Positions 1-12,800 of a stretch of DNA of 64,000 nt are shown piece by piece. The DNA is from Hevea brasiliensis. Its lineage: Eukaryota > Streptophyta > Magnoliopsida > Malpighiales > Euphorbiaceae. The position numbers were made by a program, and so were the translations under genes. The stretch's first letter is position 1; every line of letters starts with the position of its first letter. A model generated the notes under the pieces. That model had not been told where the DNA came from and did no database searches. It was given only the letters and a program-made list of their open reading frames with translations. The DNA lies in the NCBI RefSeq assembly GCF_030052815.1, contig NC_079499.1, forward strand, positions 72,245,760-72,309,759, given 5' to 3'.

Positions 1-1110
1 TTGAAACAAGCTTCGAGGAGTTGGAACATTCGTTTTGATGAAGCTATTAAATCCTTTGGTTTTATCAAAAATGAGGATAAGCCATGTGTATATAAGAAGG
101 TTAGTGATAGTGCTATCACTTTCCTTGTCTTATATGTGGATGACATACTATTGATGGGTAATGACACAGGTATGTTTACGACTATAAAGGTATGGTTGTC
201 AAATACATTCTCCATGAAAGACTTAGGAGAGGCAACCTATATTCTTGGGATTCGCATCTATAGAGATAGAGTGAAAAGAATAATTGGTTTATCCCAAAGT
301 CTATACTTGGAAAAGGTGTTAAAGAGGTTTAACATGCTTGATTCCAAGAGAGGATTGTTACCAGTGAGACATGGTATCCATCTTTCTAAAGAGATGTCTC
401 CAAAGACACCTGAAGAAAGAGATAAGATGGCCAGGATTCCATATGCTTCGGCTATTGGAAGTTTAATGTATGCAATGTTGTGTACTAGGCCGGATATCGC
501 ATATGCTGTTAGTTTGACTAGCGGTATCAATCCAATCCAGTTTGGAACATCGGATAGCTATCAAGAATATTCTTAAGTACTTGAGAAGAACTAAGGATTT
601 ATTCTTGATTTATGGAGGTGGAGACTTGCAATTGGATGGTTATACTGATTCTGATTTCCAATCAGATATCGATGATAGAAAGTCTACCTCTGGATATGTG
701 TTCATTTGTAATGGAGGTGCAGTCAGTTGGAAGAGTTCCAAGCGAGCATGACCGCAGATTCCACTCTGAGGTCGAGTATAATCTCGCATCAAATCCGCAA
801 AGGAAGCCATTTGGATAAAGAAGTTCGTGATGAGAACTTACAGTAGTTCCTTCCATTGAGTCGCGGTTCCACTACCTGTGACAATAATGGAGCGATCATC
901 TGAGCTAAGGAACCAAGGTCTCACCAGAAATCCAAACACATAGAAAGGCGCTACCACATTATTAGAGAAATAGTTGGGCGAGGCCATGTAGCCATGCAGA
1001 AAATAGCATCAGCTGAAAATCCAGCTGATCCATTCACTATGCCTATGTCACAGACTCAGTTAGACCGACATCTTGAGAAGATAGGTCTAAGATATTGTAA
1101 TGAATGGCTC
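1..1110 (+). pseudogene. copia pol remnant: reverse transcriptase and RNase H
   Basis: The first 576 bases read as the C-terminal half of a copia reverse transcriptase. They include the catalytic YVDD motif (about residue 46) and the stretch ending in RPDIAYAVSL that leads into RNase H. A frameshift near 540 moves the reading to another frame (542-751), where the RNase H core appears, including DGYTDSDF and STSGYVF. Further shifts occur near 745-800. The last readable part carries the ENPADPF and CNEWL tail typical of copia pol ends. It is a dead copy. The corresponding part of the minus-strand copia at 28330-29400 is damaged in different places. Confidence 0.9.
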
Positions 1111-1127
1111 TAGTGCTAGTGGGAGAT

Positions 1128-3235
1128 TGTTAGTAGTATGCCCTAGAGCATATCATTTAGTATGTATCTTGTACATATTTTTATTAATAAAAGGCATTTC
1201 TACTTTTCCGTTTACATAATATATTTATGTGTAATAGAAAAGGTCCATTGATATTTTGTTAGAAATATTATTCTTAAGTTGTTAAGAATATGAGTGACAA
1301 TATTTCTAGCACGAAGTATCATAAATAGGTTCACAATCGAGGATACTTCATAATAAGGACATGACTTATCCAGAAAGATTGTATTCATGTTTGTTCCTAA
1401 GTTATTTATATGAGATATAAATAAGATGGAATGGTGAGTCTCATGCCATATAACAAATATGATAGGCACTTATAAATGATAAGTAGGCCGAACCAGTGAC
1501 ACTTATGACAAGCACATGGAGTTTACTCTTGTCAATGTTTTGTCATAAATCATATCAGTGCATATAATCTTTAGACCTGAGATAGCACAGTTATCTTGTA
1601 TATAGATAGTTTGAGTTTGATACTGCTTTCATACTTGTACTGTGTATGGGTATATGGGCATGTGTTGGCTCCTACTAGTTATATATGGAGGTAGGTGTTG
1701 ATCAAGATGGAATCTATTCCTCTAAGTAAATAGAGATAAAATCCTATGTTCATTTAATTGTTCTTGATGTTTCAAGTTCCTGGCCAGGACAGATAGATTT
1801 ATTCAGAAAGAGTTTCTGATGAGAAAATCTTTTTAATCAAGAACTGGAATTAAAAGAGAACATAATATTCATAGCAAATGGAGTTTGACATAAACCATGA
1901 CTCCAGCTTGAGTTGGGATTTTATGTGAGAGATTCTAGTGCATGGTAACATATGATTATAGGTTCATTTAAGGTAAACCTTATTACTAATTGGGTGGCCA
2001 TGGCATGCTATGCTAGGTGTTAACCATGGTCTATGAGGTTCATAAAATGATTTAGAGAAATCATTTATGGTAAGAAAGAGTTCTAATGATATTAAGAGTT
2101 GATATCATGTCTCATTGCCAATTAGTGATGAGCCTAGTAAGTCACACACATACACAAGTTATCACCTATTTAAATATGATTTAATTGATTAATTAAAGAG
2201 TTTAATTGATTAATTAAATAGGTTTGGTTTGCAATTAGTTTGCAAAGTCTCTAGCATGACTTAAAACCAAATCTCTAGCATGGTTTGCAATTTCTCATTA
2301 ATTTCTCATTAATTAAATTCATATCAAATATGAATTTAATTAATGAGAAATTAATTAATAGAGATTAATTAATTAATTTATATTTGATATAAATTAATTA
2401 GAAGAAGAAAAATAATTATTTTGGGTTGAGAACTCAAAATTAAGACACAGGGGCATTTTGGTCATTTTGCAATGTGACACATGGCAACATGAGATGGTGA
2501 CACATGGCATAACACATAAGCTTGCCAAATATTTTTTAATCATGTAAGATGATTAAAATCAAGATTACATATAGGTTTGACACTTGGCACAATGTGATTG
2601 GGTCACTTAAACCTAGAGCTAATCAAAGGGTGACATGTGGCAAGGGTTTAATGTGTTAACCTAGCTATTTAAGTGTTGTTATGAGAAAATAAAATACAAC
2701 CAGCAGCCACACTCCTTGGTCATGCCATTTTGCAGCCCTCCCTCTATTCTTCTTCATCTCTCATCAATTCAAAGAGATTAGCAATCAATCTCTTGAATTA
2801 AGAACACTAGAAATTGTTTCTAGTGTCCTGTTTACATCTCTAATCTCTTAAAAGGCAGAACTTGAATTTCTAATTAATAGAAAAGGCTTTAAAAGCTGTT
2901 CAAGGGCTGCCATAGGTGTTCTTGGTGTGGACAAGCTAGAGGGACAACATCTGGTGTCCTGAAGATGAATCTCAAAGGCACAGACACGTTGCAGTGCATC
3001 AAGAGGTTAGTGTAATGGTTCTTGATTTAATCTAGGGTTCTAAAATTAATCTGATTAATTTTAAAATCTTAAATGGCAAATACAGATCCAAAAACATATT
3101 AAAAGAGTTTTAATATGTTGTTTATCATTGAAATCAAATAGATAAAAATAAATCTTGCATGATTCATGTGACCCTAGGTGAAAATTTTTGAATTCAATGG
3201 TATAAACTTGTGTTTTTCACGCTTCCGTTCCTTCA
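1128..3235 (+). repeat. copia 3' LTR (2.1 kb)
   Basis: It starts TGTTAGTAGTATGCC directly after the purine tract AGTGGGAGAT and ends CGTTCCTTCA. The length of 2108 bp matches the two LTRs of the complete copy (2107 and 2109 bp). It contains an AT-rich inverted repeat at 2297-2355. An open frame of 85 codons on the antisense strand (1212-1469) recurs in all three LTR copies because the copies are similar; I do not regard it as a gene. Confidence 0.93.
2297..2355. repeat. long AT-rich inverted repeat in copia LTR
   Basis: Two perfect 28-base arms (2297-2324 and 2328-2355) are separated by the three bases CAA. A second, shorter TTAATT-rich inverted repeat follows directly. The corresponding place in the minus-strand copia LTRs (near 27090 and 34530) is AT-rich but no longer a perfect palindrome. 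Confidence 0.85.
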
Positions 3236-5097
3236 GATAAAAGCCGTCCTTAATTGGAGGGCACCCAGAAATATCATGGAGATTCGCAGTTTTCTAGGTT
3301 TAGCTGGATACTACCATCGATTTGTTAAAGGGTTCTCCATGTTGGCATCTCTATTGACCAAATTACTTTGAAAAGATGTAAAATTTCAGTGGACGGATAA
3401 ATGCCAATAGAGTTTTGATGAGTTGAAGAGATTTTTGACTGAAGCTCCAGTCCTTACTTTACCTACCCTGGGTAAAGAGTATACAGTTTGTAGTGATGCT
3501 TCTCATAGTGGGTTAGGCTATTTACTGATGCAAGATTGGAATGTCATTGCATATGCATCACGCCAGTTGAAATCATATGAGAGGAATTATCCTTCACATG
3601 ACTTAGAACTTACAGCTATTGTGTTTGCTCTTAAGATCTGGAGATACTATTTGTATGGGGAGAAGTGCTACATTTACACAGATAATAAGAGTTTGAAGTA
3701 TTTGGGCACTCAGAAGGAGTTAAATTTGAGACAGAGGAGATGGTTAGAGTTGATAAAAGACTATGATTGTTTGATAGACTATCAGCCAGGGAAAGCTAAT
3801 GTGGTGGCTAACGCCTTAAGTCGCAAGACTATGGCAAGTCTATGAGTTTCTCCTTTGTCTATGGTGCATGAATTGAGAGTATTTCATGCCAACTTAGAGA
3901 TTAATGATGAGGGGCAGACAGTAGTTGCATGGCATGTACAACCAGTGTTGATTGATAAGATCAAATGGCTACTCATAATAATTAGAAATATCAGAAGCTG
4001 TTAGAAGAAGTTAGACAGGGCAAGAAACCAGAATTCTTAGTGAGAGATGACGATCTATTGCTACACCAGGACAGAATGTGCATTCCTAATAATGTTGATT
4101 TGAGACAGATCATTTTGAAGGAAGCACATGAATCTCCTTTTGCTATGCACTCTAGTGGCACAAAAATGTATAGAGGGCTTAAAGAGCACTACTAATGGAT
4201 GGGTATGAAAAGAGATGTGGCAAAATTTGTTTTGAAATGCCTAACTTGTCAGCAAGTAAAGGCAGAACATCAAGTACCAGCTGATTTGTTACATCCACTA
4301 CCAGTACCGAAATGGAAATGGGAGAGAATAACTATGGATTTTGTGATGGGACTTCCGAGGACACAGAAGAACCATGATATATTATGGATTATAGTTAACA
4401 GACTGACCAAGTCTGCTCACTTTCTGCTTGTCCAGATGGACTATAGCTTGGAAAGATTGGCCAAGTTGTACATAGATGAGATTATGAGGCTGTATGGAGT
4501 GCCAGTATCAATTGTATCAGATAGAGACCCTAGGTTCACTTCTAGATTCTGGGGTAGTCTTCAGAGAGCCCTAGGAACTAGATTGAACTTCAGTATGACA
4601 TTCCACCCACAGACAGATGGCCAGTGTGAGAGGGTAATATAGTTATTGGAGGACATGCTACGAGCTTGTGTGATTGAGTTTGAGGGCAGTTGGGACACAC
4701 ACTTGCCTTTGATTGAGTTTGCTTATAACAACAGCTATCAATCAAGCATTGGGATGCCTCTATATGAAGCTTTGTATGGTAGGAAGTGCAGAACTCTCCT
4801 GTGTTAGGATGAAGTGGGTGAAAGAAAGATGATTGGGCTCGAAATTGTTCAGCAGACTGAGGAGAAAATCAGATTGATCAGAGATCGACTCAAAGCTGCA
4901 GCAAACTGTCATAAGTCCTATATTGATATGAAGAGAAGGGATATTGAATATAAAGTGGGTGAGAAAGTATTCCTTAAGGTTTCCCCTTGAAAGAAAATTA
5001 TGAGATTTGGCAGAAAGGGAAAACTGAGTCCTCATTTTATCGGACCATATGAGGTTATGGAAAAAGTGGGTCCTTTGGCATACCATTTGGCACTACC
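3236..5097 (+). pseudogene. gypsy A pol: end of RT, RNase H, integrase
   Basis: The segment begins in the thumb of reverse transcriptase ([28 protein letters not shown]). RNase H follows in an open stretch (3423-3845), with [18 protein letters not shown] and a [10 protein letters not shown] motif. The integrase HHCC zinc-binding region (about 4140-4250, CLTCQQVK) leads into the core (4260-4640), with [21 protein letters not shown] and HPQTDGQCE. A stop codon (4640-4642) breaks the frame just before LLEDML. Several other stops (3369, 3408, 3843, 4194) show that it is inactive. It has no intron at the place where element B carries one. Confidence 0.92.
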
Positions 5098-5746
5098 TGT
5101 GACACCCCTTACCCGACTACAGTGTAGCCGGGCAAGTTATGCCACTCAGTGTGCCGGAGCACTCTATTTTATCTGATTTCATTACAGTCCTTGATTTATT
5201 TATTCAAAAACTTTATTGAAGATTTAGGCTATTTTTACTTTTATCAAAATCTAACTAAATTGGAAATTTCAAAAACTTTAACGATAATCCGACAAAGTGT
5301 CGGCTGTAATTTGGACTAACAATTCTTCTGAACCTGCCAAAGACAATTTCAATATATACTCAATTTCTCAAACTTAATAGTCTCAAAAATTTTCAAACAT
5401 AATGTATCTCAATACAGTATCCAGATTTCTCAGAAATCTCATTAGATTTTCAATATCTCAATATTCACAAGTATAATCTCATTATAACTCAAATTCAATT
5501 CACATACTAAAATACTTACTTTGAATAGCTTCCATAATTCATAGGTTAATTATATGAGTTTATTTTGTACGAGATATACAAATAATTTACAATGTGCTAG
5601 GAATGAACAATATACATAACATGTATATAATGAGCCCTATCTACATGCATTGCTGAGGAGGTGACAATCTTGAACTCTTCTGACACTTCTGCAGATCTGG
5701 ACTCCAAAAATCTCGATCGGCGATCTCTTGGTTTTACCTTGATACT

Positions 5747-5788
5747 GCGCGAGGAAGCAATTCCATCGCGCTAAGCATTTCTGCTTAG
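5747..5788 (-). other. paired stem-loops in LTR-II
   Basis: There are two adjacent inverted repeats: GCGCGA (5747-5752) with TCGCGC (5766-5771), and CTAAGCA (5771-5777) with TGCTTAG (5782-5788). They are followed on the plus strand by TGGTGC. The function is unknown; they are part of a conserved LTR structure discussed in the findings. Confidence 0.7.
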
Positions 5789-6164
5789 TGGTGCAATAAT
5801 ATAACCAGAAATAATATATACAAGTAAAGAAAGAAATAAATGATAATTCAGATACTCAAGAATCAATTTAATTTGGTATGGTATTTCAAGTCTGTACGGT
5901 TCTGCAATTTATATTTTTGTTATGTTTCTTTTGCTAATCTCTTTTGCTTATTCATTCAATACTTAATTTAATTGTACTGGATTTTCATTATACTTAACTT
6001 AACTTAGCTGCCTGAATTGAATAATACTTTAATTGACTGACCAAGTAACCTATACTAGACGACTGGACTGGATAACGGGTCGTTGGCACTGGACACCGCG
6101 GTGCCTCGGGCCGTCATACCATGGGACGCAGAACGTCAACCATGTATGCAGTCAGTATGGATAA

Positions 6165-6262
6165 AAAGCCATGATATCACATAATCGGGCATAAAAGCCA
6201 TGCATACGGGCATAAAAGCCATGAATAAAGGCATAAAGCCATGAATACAGACATAAAGCCTT
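6165..6262. repeat. short tandem array, about 20-bp unit
   Basis: About five imperfect copies of a unit like GGGCATAAAAGCCATGAATA lie in the LTR. Related CATAA..GCCAT repeats occur at the same LTR position at 19035-19165 and, in reverse orientation, at 23590-23650 and 48355-48420. Copy number and spacing differ between LTRs. Confidence 0.75.
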
Positions 6263-7972
6263 TCGCAGTACTGCTAAAACAATACCCTATTGGCATGCCA
6301 AACTATCCAAACCAATCTTGTTAGGTATACTAGGGCATTTGATACTTTAAAATATTAATATATTGTGCTTTATGACTTCATTATTTCATGATAAATTTCA
6401 ATCATAATTCATACATTCATTTGATCATTTATATGATCACAATTCACATCAATTATCCTTTTATACCATTGTACTCAAAATACTTCTCCTCTTTACAATA
6501 ATGAGAACTAATGTCTCATTCATACATTAATATGGTTTATTTACCCATTCATTATGTTATTCATATTGATCCCAATTCTAAATAATGGTTCACATGTACC
6601 ATTGTATTCAAAACATTTTTCCTTTCTCATTTATACATTCAAGAGTCTACTTATGTAATTACAAATTTTATATTTCAAGTTGAGTTACTAATATTTTATG
6701 AATTCCATTTGTAATGGGCATATATGCCCTAACTATCTATTCACATCAATTAGGTGACTTATTTTTCATGTTTCAAGTAATCCATGAATATTTCATGGAT
6801 TTCAAATTTATGGCCTAAATTTCTTTTTAACAATTTTGACTAGGATGCATAGTCCATATTTGTCATACAATTCTAAGCATTTAAGCTTAGAATTGGTTCT
6901 AGGTCTTCATCTTAATTCACTAATCATTTTGATTACTATTCACCATACTAGTCAACCAAAATGTTGACCTTTTTATACTTAATGGATATATTAATTTTAA
7001 TTACACCAAGATCCCACATTTTGAGTTTTACATTTACTAGTATTAATTGTCAATTACAATTTAAAGTCCCCTAGATGCATTTCTAATTTCAAATTTTGAA
7101 TTTCAAGTTTTGGTGTTACTATTCACCTCATTGGTCAACAAAAATGTTGACTTTTGCATAGACAATAGGTACATTGGTTTTAACACTCTCGATGTACCAC
7201 ATTTTGCATTTTAAGCTTGTTGGAATCAATTACCAAATCCATTTCCAAGCTTATTTCAAGTTTTCATGTCACTATTCACTTCATTAGTCAACTAAAATGT
7301 TGACTTTTGCATAGAAAATATGTACATTAACTTTGGCACTTCAAACATACTACATTTTTCATTTAAAACTTGTTGGTTTTGGTCACTTTCTCAAAGCTTA
7401 GGTCATTTTGGCAAAATTGCTAATTTTCGGTTTTGGTGCTCCGAAGTTTCACTGTTTCATTGGTCGATTTACTATTGGAATTTGACAAAACTTCCTTCAT
7501 AGAAAATGTTCCTTATTTTGTCTAGTTGAATTTCCTTTTTTGAATCACTCCATTTGGAGTTTTGTAGCACAAGTTATGGCCAAAATAAGTTTACTGTTCA
7601 CGTGCACTGTTCATGCTGCTATCATGGGTTCTGGCAAATTTTAATCCAACTTTGGTCAGTAATTTGATCAAGTTAAGTTCCTAATTTGGCCTAACTTTCT
7701 TCATATGAAATGTTCTACTATGCCTTAGGTTTCCATCGGTTCAAGAATCGCCTAAATCCGAGTTTTCTAGAGAGAGTTATAGTCCTCCAAACATTGCTGC
7801 TCAAATGAAAATTCTGGAAATCTCAGTACAGTAAACTTCACTTTGCTCAATGATTTGATTAGGTTCTGGTCATAATTTGGGGTAGGTTTCTTCATGAAAG
7901 TTGTTTTTCTATGTCTTAAATTATTTCTGTAAAAATTTCAGGTTAATTGACCAAATCTACAGTGAGTTATGG

Positions 7973-7999
7973 CCAAATGAACAGTTACTGTTCATTTGG
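7973..7999. other. 27-bp near-perfect palindrome in LTR-II
   Basis: The arms CCAAATGAACAGT and ACTGTTCATTTGG surround a single central base (7986). All 13 pairs match. A related palindrome, with a different central base, is at 25727-25753. Confidence 0.85.
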
Positions 8000-8910
8000 T
8001 TAATTCTGCAGGGGCTGTTGCAGGGTGTCCGGATTGGGGCCAAGTTTTGGTCCTCTTGCTTTGGTCTTTTGGGCATGGTTTCTTCAGCAAAAATGTGCCA
8101 TTATAAGCCTAGTTTCATGTCCAATTGGCCAAACATCAATTGGACTAACACAGCCAAAGTTATGGCTGTGTAATTGGACTGAAATCTTAGTCCATTGCTG
8201 CTGTCCCTAGGCAGCATAGTCATTCCCTTTTACCATGCTATTTTTCAATCCATATTATGGTCAAATCTCCTCAAATGGTCACTAATTGACCATTAAAATG
8301 TCCTTTAACAATTTCATAAGCCAAGTCCACATTTTCACTCCCAAACCCTAGTTTCCCATTATGATTCACACATACACCTTAGATACACACTTTCATTCAT
8401 CACATATGTGTATATGCACCTTAAACATAATCTCTAATTCATTTTAAGTCCATTAAAACCATCAAAAATACTCCATCATTGTTCCTTCCTTAGGGCTGCC
8501 AAAATTTATGGTACACATACACATGAGTTTTAGTCCATTTAACTTACAATTTCATACTAAATTCAAGTCCTTAACATGGAAGTAAAGGAATATTAGTATA
8601 AGTAAGCACTAACCTCTTGTAGGGCAAAATTTTCCAAGCTTAAACTTCCCTTTCCTTCACTTTCTAGGCTGCCAAACACCTTCCCAAGATGAGTGGACAA
8701 GTTTTAATGAAGAGAATTTAAGGTTTAGTGGTGAGAATTCAAGGTTTGGAAGAGAGAAAATGAAATGAATTTTAATGGAGGAAGAAAGGTTCACGTATGG
8801 AAATTGGGAAGAAGAAGAAAGCTGCATTTTTCTCTCATTTTCTGCCCATTTTATTGATTTTAAATGGGTTATAGCCATGTGTCACCATATAATTGGGTGA
8901 AGGTACACTA

Positions 8911-8930
8911 ATGACATCATGTGATGTCAT
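8911..8930. promoter_or_regulatory. inverted TGACATCA motif in LTR-II
   Basis: The arms ATGACATCA and TGATGTCAT are separated by TG. The motif lies about 0.55 kb inside the sense start of the LTR, where promoter/enhancer (U3) sequence is expected. It resembles a doubled bZIP-type half site, but no binding is shown by the sequence alone. Confidence 0.55.
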
Positions 8931-9472
8931 AAATTCCCATTTAATTCATTTTTTTTTCTTTTCTTTTCTACTCATTTTCAATTCAATTTTTAGTAATATT
9001 TATTCACATTTTAGATCATAATAATTATTTACTTAACTGGACAAGTCGGCCAAAAATCGTCTCTGAAGGCGAAATGACCAAAATGCCCTCCGTTTGGCTT
9101 AACGGGTCAAAATTGTCTGTACCGATTGAAAAATTTTTCTAAATATTTTCTTGGCATTCTAATGCCATAGGAACCTTAATGACCCTTCTCTGGAGTCCCA
9201 AAAATTATTTTATGAATTTTTTACCGGGTCTAGGGCTCCTCGTTGCGAGAACCGCAACTTCCCTCTGGTTACCCCTCGCTTGGGCACCGGCTCGTTTGAC
9301 TTAGTTGCATTTTATTTCTAAAATTTTTTACTAAATTTTTCTTATTAATATTTGAGTTAATTATGGTCCCTCACTTTAGTTTAAATATTTTTCCGGACGT
9401 TCTAGCTGTCCGGACCGACACCGGTCGCCGGAACAGTAGAATGTACGGAGTGGCTACCGGGAGGGTGTTACA

Positions 9473-9790
9473 CTACCTACAGAGTTGGAGAAGATACATA
9501 ATGTCTTCCATGTGTCTATGTTAAGGAGGTACAGATCTGACCCATCTCATATACTACCAGTAGAAGAGATTGAAGTGAATCCAGACCTCACATATGAAGA
9601 AGAACCCATAGAAATTCTAGCTTATGAGGTGAAGTAGCTACAAAACAAGCAAATACCGTTGGTGAAAGTGTTGTGGAACCATCATTCAGGCTAGGAAGCT
9701 ACTTGGGAGTGTGAAAAGGACATGAGGAGATGGCACCTACAGCTATTCAGAGACTAATACTAGGTAAAATTTCGAGACGAAATTTAGTTT
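9473..9790 (+). pseudogene. gypsy A integrase C-terminus with chromodomain
   Basis: Reading resumes directly after the solo LTR with KIHNVFHVSMLRRY, the usual end of plant gypsy integrases. It then continues with DLTYEEEPIEILAYEVK and a chromodomain-like tail (VKVLWNHHSG, EATWE). Chromodomains of this group bind modified histones and steer insertion into heterochromatin; that is family knowledge. In-frame stops interrupt the tail (for example after YEVK and in the HHSG region), and a frameshift lies near the end. Confidence 0.9.
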
Positions 9791-9804
9791 AAGGGGGGGA
9801 GAAT

Positions 9805-12800
9805 TGTAACACCCCTATATGCTTAGCCTAGTATATTTTACTTTTTCGGTGATCGGTGTCAGTCCGGACAATTAAGGATATTAGAACCACATCTAAGACT
9901 CCTAGATAAGCCCTGAATGCAAATAATTAGTGATTGTCAGGTAGTTAAGTATGAATAAGAAAAACAGAACATAAAAGGTTAAATAAGCAGGGAGTCACAG
10001 CGATGGGTGACCTTCCTAGGAAGTGACTGTGAGGTTAGTCTTAACCCGAATTTTGAACTGGAAAATATGACGTTGCGGTCCTAAGGACTATTGCGAAAAT
10101 AGTGGAAAAGAGAAAATCATGAAAAAGAGTTGTTAAGCAGGTCAAATAATTAGGTCAGGGATCCGGAAGAAATGTCAAATAACTAGTAAACCAGATAGAA
10201 TCAGCGAGGGGCAATTTGGTCAATTCACCCCTATACCTAACTCCTGACCTAACTGTCCAAAAAAATTAGAGAAAAGAAAATTTCAGGATTAAAAATTAAA
10301 TTAAAGAACTAATGACAAAAAAAAAAAAGGAAAACAAATGGATTATTACATCTTTTTTGTGACCTCACCATGATGTCAAATTAAATTTTAATTACCCAAT
10401 TTTTTTGACCAAGTCAAATTCAACTCATTTAGACATAAAAATACAAAAAATTAAAAGAAAATATTCATTCCTTCTTCCACCATCAGCCAGTCAAACTCTC
10501 TAAACCTCTCTCTTCCCGTGGGTTCCTCCATTAACAAGCTTTTTAAGCTTGAAAAACTTAGTTTTGTCCCATAAATTCTAACCCTAAACGCTAAAAAACT
10601 TCCAATCTACACTAGGCAAGGAGATTGAGGAAGAAAAGAAAGGAAGAAAAGAGAGGAAATTGAAGAGGTGAAAATCAAAGAAAGGTTAGTAACTATTACA
10701 CATTATTTTGTATTTATGCCTTGTAAACTAGTGTAGATGTAATCGAATAAATAAGAAATGAAAGTAATTATAGAGAATTTGAAGAAGTGTAAATTTCAGT
10801 CAACTCTAGAGGATTAGGGTTTAGTATGTTTAAGTTAAATTGGACATGAGATTAAGCTTACTTGAGGTGGATTAAGTGAATTATACATTGAATTTAAAGT
10901 GAATCAATTGATTTCAAAAATTTAGGGTTCTTGAACGTTGAAGTTTGGAGGAAAAATTAAAGAAAAATTTGAGAATTGGCCAAATCATGTTATTGACCTC
11001 ATTTGAGATGAGAAATGGTCAATTGTGACCATTTGTGGTGTGTGTGAATTGTTGGAAACAAGTTTAAATTCGGATTGGTGAGGGTCAATCTATAGGCAGC
11101 TTGACCTAGGTCCCTTTCAGGGACCAAAAATGAAAATTTACTAACCCAATTGATGTGAGGCCAATTGGGAATGAAACTAGACACAAAATGGCATATTGTT
11201 CATTCAGGAATCATGCCCAGAAAGTGACCATAACTTAGTGAACAAATTGGCCAAATCCAGATTAGGCAAACTGACCTGTACAAAAATGACTAAATGAACA
11301 GTAGTTACATAAATGACCATAACTTGGTCTAGGAAGGTCCAAATGACCTAAATTTTTACCAGTAGAAAGCTGAGACATAGCCCTATAACTTTTATTCGGA
11401 AAACAAACCCAAATTTTGACCATAACCTGTTTGAAAATCCACCTGCAATCAACCACAAAAATTGCCAAAATCCAGAATTTGCCCAGACTTCTGGGTAACA
11501 CCAAATCCGGCCAGCTATGTTCAAATGGCTATAACTTGGGCTACAAAACTCCAAATGGAGTGATTCAAAAAGGAAAATAAATTTAAGACAATAAGGAACA
11601 ACTTCTATGAAGAAAACTTAGCCAAATTTCATTAGCAACATGACCAATAGAACAGTACAAAACAGGACACTAAAACTGAAAATTTGAAATTTATGCCTAA
11701 AAGACTTAAGATTTGAGAAAACAACCAAAACCAACAAATTAGGTAACCAAAATGTGGTATGTGGGTGAAATTAGAATTCTCACACCTATTAAGCATTAGA
11801 AAGTCAACAAATTGAATTGAATAGTGTCGTGAATAGTAACCCCAAATACAAATTTTAGAAAAACGTCAAGTTTAGCACATTAAAGCTAGGTATAAGTAGA
11901 TTTGAATTCATTTTTGGACTTATGATAAATTGTGATACTGAAACACTATGAAACTGTGTGTTTCAGTTGAAAAGAATACCGGGAAAGAACCCGAGGCATC
12001 GAATCAAGGCCAAGAGGCGACTCGCATAAGGTTTGTGCCCAATATAGAAATTTTTGTAAATTTTCTTCTACAAATTGTTTTGAATGAATTGTGATATTAA
12101 ATTGTGAATTAATTGCATTGAAATGTTTGTTATGCTTTTGACTTAAATTGTTGAAAGTTTACTTGTATATATTTGAAATGGCAATAAATGTTTTGTAAAT
12201 TGTTGAGATAGTTTTGAAACCACAGTGTCATAACCATATGTTTGAATGCCTCACTAGCATGACTAGTGGGAAGAAATAGTTTCAAATTTTAATTCCTTCT
12301 CTGGCTGAAGTATTGAGGTGCGTGCCAGTAGAAGAAGAAATTGAATGGGTACCCATATATTTGAGCGAGCTAGCCTTGTGATTTCTCATAAGCCTCTGGC
12401 TATTGAGATGAATATGTTTCGAATGGCATGATATAACTGTGTTTTTATGAAATTGATTTGAGAATTCCTAAATGAGATATTTGGACTAAAAATTTATAAA
12501 TCATGTTTTGTATCTGTTTTTCACGTTTAGTTCAATATTTGAATAAATGTGATTTGAATTATGCATAAACTTTTATTTTTGGTATGTTGTGCACCACTGA
12601 GTCATAGTACTTAGTGATAGTTATTATTGCTATCGCAGATATAAAGACTATAGGAGCAGCAGAGTGAGCTGCTAAAGATCTTGGAGCTACCTCCTTGAAG
12701 TTCTGTCGGGTATATTTTATACCCTGATTGTAATATTTATTTTAATGTATGTAAATGTATGTACATGTATAAAATGGTCATGAGCAGTTATATAGAGTTT

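Larger units (their letters stand above)
1..3235 (+). mobile_element. Ty1/copia LTR retrotransposon, left part outside the window
   Basis: This is the 3' part of a copia element: the end of pol (1-1110), a polypurine tract just before 1128, and a complete 3' LTR (1128-3235). It lies inside gypsy A, because gypsy reverse-transcriptase coding sequence begins immediately at 3236. The same family occurs as a complete minus-strand copy at 26192-35745, and the two share LTR and pol sequence. The expected target duplication is GATAA (3236-3240), but the left copy is not visible, so it cannot be confirmed. Confidence 0.9.
5098..9472 (-). repeat. solo LTR, family LTR-II, 4.4 kb
   Basis: On the plus strand it begins TGTGACACCCCTTACCCG and ends GGGAGGGTGTTACA. 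It is bounded by a perfect 5-bp target duplication CTACC (5093-5097 and 9473-9477), and the integrase reading frame resumes on the other side. There is no internal coding region, primer site or purine tract, so it is a solo LTR. It is longer than its relatives (about 3.0-3.2 kb), partly through several diverged modules of about 180 bp between 7480 and 8200 and a short tandem array near 6165-6262. Open frames inside it are not genes. Confidence 0.92.

Noticed and set aside
1212..1469. An 85-codon frame antisense to the copia LTR, repeated at 27958-28215 and 35405-35662 with few changes.
   Set aside because: It is conserved only because the three LTRs are recent copies of one sequence. It matches no domain I know, and the LTRs are similar outside the frame as well.
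7901..8210. Overlapping frames of 90 and 61 codons, with a related 86-codon frame at 25519-25779, which looked like a conserved small protein.
   Set aside because: They are opposite-strand copies of the same LTR module. The shared sequence follows from LTR homology and the hairpin, and start and stop are not preserved in other copies.
8657..8878. Purine/pyrimidine-rich frame in an LTR (also 20565-20771 and 44395-44604 at similar places).
   Set aside because: The LTRs share a GAAGAAG-rich stretch here, probably a transcribed leader. The predicted peptides differ between copies.
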